Of a stretch of 64,000 bases of DNA, positions 60,571 through 64,000 are shown in pieces. The stretch is taken from positions 1 to 64,000 of the forward strand of contig NZ_LT828540.1 in the NCBI RefSeq assembly GCF_900170035.1, in the 5' to 3' direction. The DNA is from Desulfamplus magnetovallimortis (GTDB lineage Bacteria; Desulfobacterota; Desulfobacteria; Desulfobacterales; Desulfobacteraceae). Under the pieces are notes generated by a model. The model was given only the letters and a program-made list of their open reading frames with translations. It did not search any database and was not told the DNA's origin. Each line of letters opens with the position of its first letter. Position 1 is the stretch's first letter. The position numbers were made by a program, and so were the translations under genes.

Positions 60571-61233
60571 TTAATTTCCAGAGATAAAATTGAAAATCGT
60601 CTGAACCACAGGATAAAAGTATTTTTCAGGAAAATCCCAGTTTTGCAACTTCATTAAAATAATTAATGCAACAAAGACATATGGGAATATTTTCATGAAA
60701 TATTTTGAAAAGTTCGATTTTTTTAATGTTTCAGGAATAAGTCCGTAAAAAATCGAAGAACCTGCAAGGGGGGGCAGGGGAATGAAGTGAAAAACAAAAA
60801 CCATTATGTTTACGGAGACAACAATGGTAAAAACTTGATCCTGGAGATTCCATTTTGACATTACCCACAAGATACTTCCTGCAATACCTGCCAGGATTAA
60901 ATTGGCAAATGCTCCGGCAAATTTTATTACCATGAGAGATATAGCGGGGTGTTCCAGATGATCGGTATTAACTTTTATCTGTCCGGGCCAACCAAAACCT
61001 GCGGCAGCAAAGCATAACAGTCCTGCAAGGTTTACGTGCATAAACGGGTTGAAGTGAAACCTGTCTTTTGCTTCACTGTCTGCATCTCCAAGGAGAGTTG
61101 CCATAAATGCTTGGGCTTCTGCATTAACAGTTATGGCCATAAGTGCTGAAACTGCAAAAATGACTGCTTTGTCAAATTCAAGGTGTGTATAGTTCAGAAG
61201 GAAGGGAATATCAATGAGGGGTTCTGAAGTCAT
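60571..61233 (-). CDS. Site-2 protease (M50) homologue lacking catalytic residues
   Basis: A 220-aa membrane protein of the small S2P group. Aligned to the active HExxHA...LGD motif it has NAEAQAFMATLLGD, with both His and the Glu absent. The NPxxHxD region is FNPFMHVNLAG, where Asp is Asn. The fold is otherwise kept: FGWPGQIKVN in place of FGWAKPVPVN, and HFIPLPPLAGSSIF. Four or five membrane segments are seen. A non-proteolytic role such as substrate binding is likely (inference). AGGAAA lies about 11 bases before the ATG. Confidence 0.85.
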   Translation of the reverse strand: MTSEPLIDIPFLLNYTHLEFDKAVIFAVSALMAITVNAEAQAFMATLLGDADSEAKDRFHFNPFMHVNLAGLLCFAAAGFGWPGQIKVNTDHLEHPAISLMVIKFAGAFANLILAGIAGSILWVMSKWNLQDQVFTIVVSVNIMVFVFHFIPLPPLAGSSIFYGLIPETLKKSNFSKYFMKIFPYVFVALIILMKLQNWDFPEKYFYPVVQTIFNFISGN

Positions 61234-61318
61234 GGTTTACAATGTTTCCTGAAAAAAATATAATATTGTTTGCTTAAGGAATCGGTTTTAGTGATTTGAC
61301 TCCTTGCTTCACCACCGG

Positions 61319-61342
61319 CCCCTCTCCATAAGTGGAGAGGGG
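61319..61342. terminator. GC-rich hairpin between the S2P-like and OFA genes
   Basis: CCCCTCTCCA-TAAG-TGGAGAGGGG is a perfect ten-base stem. It lies downstream of the OFA transporter (reverse strand) and resembles the middle of element F. It lacks a T run, so a terminator role is possible but not certain. Confidence 0.5.
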
Positions 61343-61354
61343 GAGTTGATGAAA

Positions 61355-61425
61355 ACTTTCATCTTTTCCATTGCGGCAGTTATCCGCCATGTGCTGCGGC
61401 AGTTATCCGCTCCATGTGCGTTCTA
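61355..61425. repeat. HP-1 element with internal duplication
   Basis: CTTTCATCTTTTCCATTGCGGCAGTTATCCGCCATGTGC with the tip TGCGGCAGTTATCCGC repeated at 61395, ending CATGTGCGTTCTA. It ends at the OFA gene stop. Confidence 0.7.
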
Positions 61426-61428
61426 CTA

Positions 61429-62718
61429 CTATCCTGTATATTGAGGTTTTGTGGTGATTCTGGCAAGAATAACGCCCAGGACAAGAAGACCGCCTGAGAT
61501 GTAGAATGCAAGGTTCAGGCTGCCTGTGATGTCCTGAATGACACCTCCAATCCTTGCCATGAAAAATCCAAAGCCCCATCCAATGAAAACAAGTCCATAG
61601 TTAAATCCAAGGTTCTTTGCACCGTAAAAGTCAGCGGTAAATGATGGCATGAGAGAAAGTCCTCCACCATACTGCCAGTATGCAACTCCCACAACTACAA
61701 ACAGCAGAAAGAGATTTGCCGTTGATATTACATAGGGAAGGGCAAAAAGACAGAGAGCTGATACTCCGCAATTGAGGCAGTAAGCATTCAATCTTCCGAT
61801 TTTATCGGAATAGTATCCTGTACCAACACGGCCTGATGCATTGACAAGACCTCCAAAGGAGACCAGAATCCAGGCATTGGCTACGAAAAAGGGCATGTTT
61901 GCAGCAGTTTTCTTCATAAGTCCTGCAGCACTGCTGATGATAAGAAGACCTGACTGGGTTGTTAGTATAAACATGAATACCAGAGCATAAAACTGCCAGG
62001 TTTTCATCATGTCACCAGCTTCCCAGTTATGGGTTTTTTCTGTTGCGCCTTTTACACCGGCATTGCTAACGTTGGCAGGTGGAACATAGCCCTCCGGAGG
62101 AGCTTTAAGAAGCTGGCCTGCAATAACTACAACGACAGCAAAAAGGGTTCCAAGTGCAACAAAACTGCCGCTGATGCCGTATGCGTCAATAAGCTTCTGT
62201 CCAAGCCAGCCTATATAAAGGGCAGCACCACCATAGCCACCAACAACAAGTCCTGCCACAAGTCCTCGTTTTTCAGGGCCGAACCATTTAAGGGCAGCAG
62301 GGGTTGGAGCGGCATATCCTATGCCCATGCCTGCACCGCCTAAAATTCCAAAACCAATAATAAGACCTGTATAGCTTTTCATCATTCCCGCAATAATACA
62401 GCCTGCTGCAAGAAGAAGGCCTCCCACTGTAGCACCGAATTTAGGGCTGATTCTGTCCTGTATTCTACCCCCTGGAATCATCAGAAGTGCAAAAATTACG
62501 ACACAAAGGGAAAATGGCGTGGCTGCCTGGGCATTGGTAAGATATACCCAGCCTTCGTTTATGCCAGTCATCACTTCGCCTGCTTTGTCAACATTTACAA
62601 GTGCTGCTTTCCATATGCTCCATGCGTATAGAATTCCGAGACAGAGATTGATAGCTGTTCCCGCAAAGGTGGTAATCCATGCCTGTGTCGGGACTTTGTC
62701 AATTGGTTGTGTGCTCAT
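61429..62718 (-). CDS. OFA-type MFS transporter (oxalate/formate-lactate group)
   Basis: A 429-aa transporter with 12 membrane segments. It starts QAWITTFAGTAINLCLGILYAWSIW, the OFA opening, and has IPGGRIQDRISPKF (the loop 2-3 motif), GFGILGGAGMGIGYAAPTPA and WFGPEKRGLVAGLVVGGYG. Members carry oxalate, formate, lactate or other short carboxylates. GGAG lies seven bases before ATG 62718. It lies next to prpE, so a short-chain acid such as propionate or lactate is a reasonable but unproven substrate. Confidence 0.9.
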   Translation of the reverse strand: MSTQPIDKVPTQAWITTFAGTAINLCLGILYAWSIWKAALVNVDKAGEVMTGINEGWVYLTNAQAATPFSLCVVIFALLMIPGGRIQDRISPKFGATVGGLLLAAGCIIAGMMKSYTGLIIGFGILGGAGMGIGYAAPTPAALKWFGPEKRGLVAGLVVGGYGGAALYIGWLGQKLIDAYGISGSFVALGTLFAVVVVIAGQLLKAPPEGYVPPANVSNAGVKGATEKTHNWEAGDMMKTWQFYALVFMFILTTQSGLLIISSAAGLMKKTAANMPFFVANAWILVSFGGLVNASGRVGTGYYSDKIGRLNAYCLNCGVSALCLFALPYVISTANLFLLFVVVGVAYWQYGGGLSLMPSFTADFYGAKNLGFNYGLVFIGWGFGFFMARIGGVIQDITGSLNLAFYISGGLLVLGVILARITTKPQYTG

Positions 62719-62757
62719 CTTGAATCTCCTTTATATTTCCCTCTTTTTACTTATCTT

Positions 62758-62960
62758 TATTGGAAAGCCTCCATAATATACTGATATATAAAGACTTCCA
62801 TGCATAGTTATGATGCCCTCGCAATCATGAAGGATTGATTAGAAAGTCTCTTTAACATTTTGATATATAAAGACTTTCACCCATCGTTGTGATACCATCG
62901 CAATTATGAAGGTTTATTTGAAAGTCTTCGCAAAAGGTTATTTTTATGAAGACTTTCAAA
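62758..62960. repeat. HP-1 elements upstream of the OFA gene
   Basis: Two tandem copies of the long form: GGAAAGCCTCCATAATATACTGATATATAAAGACTTCCATGC with TTATGATGCCCTCGCAATCATGA, then AGAAAGTCTCTTTAACATTTTGATATATAAAGACTTTCA with TTGTGATACCATCGCAATTATGA, and a closing AAAGTCTTCG...AAGACTTTC hairpin. They fill the gap between prpE and the OFA gene. Confidence 0.8.
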
Positions 62961-62970
62961 CACTGGAACA

Positions 62971-64000
62971 TTATTTGGCTTTTGTTCCGTAACCGATTTT
63001 GCCCAGACTCTCTTCAATTTCATTCAAAATTTCAGGATCATCTATGGTGGCAGGAACTTTATACTCTTTTTTATCAGCAATGCTTCGCATGGTTCCCCTG
63101 AGAATTTTGCCGGAACGGGTCTTGGGAAGGCGTTTGACTACTGTTGCAGTCTTGAATGCTGCAACAGGGCCAATTTGATCTCTGACCATTTGAACAGCCT
63201 CTTTTACGATCTCTGCATGATCCCGTGTAACTCCAGCATTAAGAACAAGGAATCCCAGTGGCACCTGTCCTTTGAGCTGATCTTCAACTCCCATTACCGC
63301 GCACTCTGCAACATCCGGATGGTTGGCAAGCACCTCTTCCATGGCACCGGTAGATAGTCTGTGACCAGCTACATTTATTATGTCATCTGTTCTGGTCATT
63401 ACATAAATATAGCCTTCGTCGTCAATATAACCTGCATCAGCGGTTTTGTAGTATCCTGGAAATTCATTAAGGTAGGCATCAAGATATCTTGCATCATTTT
63501 GCCACAGTGTCGGAAGTGTTCCTGGAGGTAGCGGAAGCTTAACAACTATAGCACCTATTTCACCGGCACTTACTGGTTTGCACTCGGGATCAACAACTTG
63601 GACATCCCATCCGGGAACAGCTTTTGTCGGTGAGCCTGGTTTCACAGGAAAGTGGTGCAGTCCCATGCAGTTTGCAGCAATTGCCCATCCGGTTTCTGTC
63701 TGCCACCAGTGGTCAATGACCGGAACATTGAGATTTTTTTCTGACCATGAAAGGGTATCAGGATCTGTTCTTTCCCCTGCAAGGAAAAGGGTTTCAAAGC
63801 AGGAAAGATCATAATCCTTTATCAGTTTTGCCTGGGGATCTTCGCGTTTAATTGCCCTGAAGGCTGTGGGGGCGGTGAAAAGTGCTTTAACTTTATGCTC
63901 TGAGATAACTCGCCAGAATGTTCCGGCATCGGGTGTACCTACGGGTTTCCCCTCAAACATGATTGTGGTGGCTCCCTTGAAAAGGGGAGCGTAAACAATA
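62971..64000 (-). CDS. prpE: Propionyl-CoA synthetase (partial)
   Basis: Last 343 residues of an acyl-CoA ligase; the 5' part is outside the window. KGATTIMFEGKPVGTPDAG, LFTAPTAFRAIKREDP and VIDHWWQTETGWAIA fit PrpE better than Acs, and DDIINVAGHRLSTGAMEE and KTRSGKILRGTMR (catalytic Lys) complete the C-terminal domain. The enzyme makes propionyl-CoA from propionate and ATP, and may accept acetate. Next to an OFA transporter it suggests uptake and activation of short fatty acids. Confidence 0.9.
   Translation of the reverse strand, partial: IVYAPLFKGATTIMFEGKPVGTPDAGTFWRVISEHKVKALFTAPTAFRAIKREDPQAKLIKDYDLSCFETLFLAGERTDPDTLSWSEKNLNVPVIDHWWQTETGWAIAANCMGLHHFPVKPGSPTKAVPGWDVQVVDPECKPVSAGEIGAIVVKLPLPPGTLPTLWQNDARYLDAYLNEFPGYYKTADAGYIDDEGYIYVMTRTDDIINVAGHRLSTGAMEEVLANHPDVAECAVMGVEDQLKGQVPLGFLVLNAGVTRDHAEIVKEAVQMVRDQIGPVAAFKTATVVKRLPKTRSGKILRGTMRSIADKKEYKVPATIDDPEILNEIEESLGKIGYGTKAK

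Overview
The window reads as about 64 kb of chromosome from a low-GC Gram-negative bacterium. It is most likely a deltaproteobacterium of the Desulfobacterales/Desulfobacteraceae type. This is an inference from gene content and order: rho-rpmE-prfA-prmC, rpsB-tsf-pyrH-frr-uppS-cdsA-dxr-rseP, a fused PurS-PurL followed by PurQ, a PomA/MotB-like stator, a short EF-Ts, and OFA-type MFS and PrpE genes. No species is claimed. There is no prophage, CRISPR array, full insertion sequence or transposase gene.

Layout. 0.8-5.2 kb: a TPP-riboswitch-controlled thiamine ABC importer (thiB-thiP-thiQ). 5.2-8.4 kb: a CPBP membrane protease, a large membrane protein and a small lipoprotein. 8.9-10 kb: a secreted SGNH esterase. 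10.2-14.2 kb: a methyltransferase, a glycosyltransferase directly behind tRNA-Arg, and folC. 14.6-16 kb: rpsU and adk. 17-32.6 kb: long forward translation, lipid, isoprenoid and purine operons. 32.6-42.4 kb: a GspE/PilB-like ATPase with a frameshifted N-terminus, a YfbR-like HD protein, a degenerate HD-GYP protein, motA-motB, an HTH-EIIA fusion, a ClC channel and a Usp protein. 42.6-43 kb: an AbrB-type antitoxin with a broken toxin. 43-49.4 kb: a reverse block with ykgJ-like, recR, ebfC, dnaX, tRNA-Ser, trmN6, a DUF721/DciA-like gene and an iron alcohol dehydrogenase. 50.5-52.4 kb: two exported proteins. 52.6-54.2 kb: a type II restriction-modification pair of the MvaI/BcnI kind. 54.4-64 kb: murJ, an M48-TPR lipoprotein, a flavin-binding-fold protein, a long UbiD protein, an inactive-looking site-2 protease homologue, an OFA transporter and the 3' part of prpE.

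The most unusual feature is the intergenic DNA. Several families of short interspersed inverted repeats fill most gaps, enter operons of essential genes, and in one case lie in frame inside a membrane protease gene. One family is bounded by TTTAC on both sides. A copy interrupting a tandem sequence gives the empty and the filled site side by side, which is direct evidence that it has moved. Hairpin tips in this family differ in sequence but keep their pairing. A second family is a 185-bp element with 18-bp perfect terminal inverted repeats, one end of which reaches the dnaX stop codon. There are also several tandem arrays with unit lengths divisible by three (21 or 27 bp) inside or in frame with genes (cdsA, the HD-GYP gene, dnaX, and the stretch after the HTH-EIIA stop), and a three-copy structured element upstream of the HTH-EIIA gene that I do not recognise.
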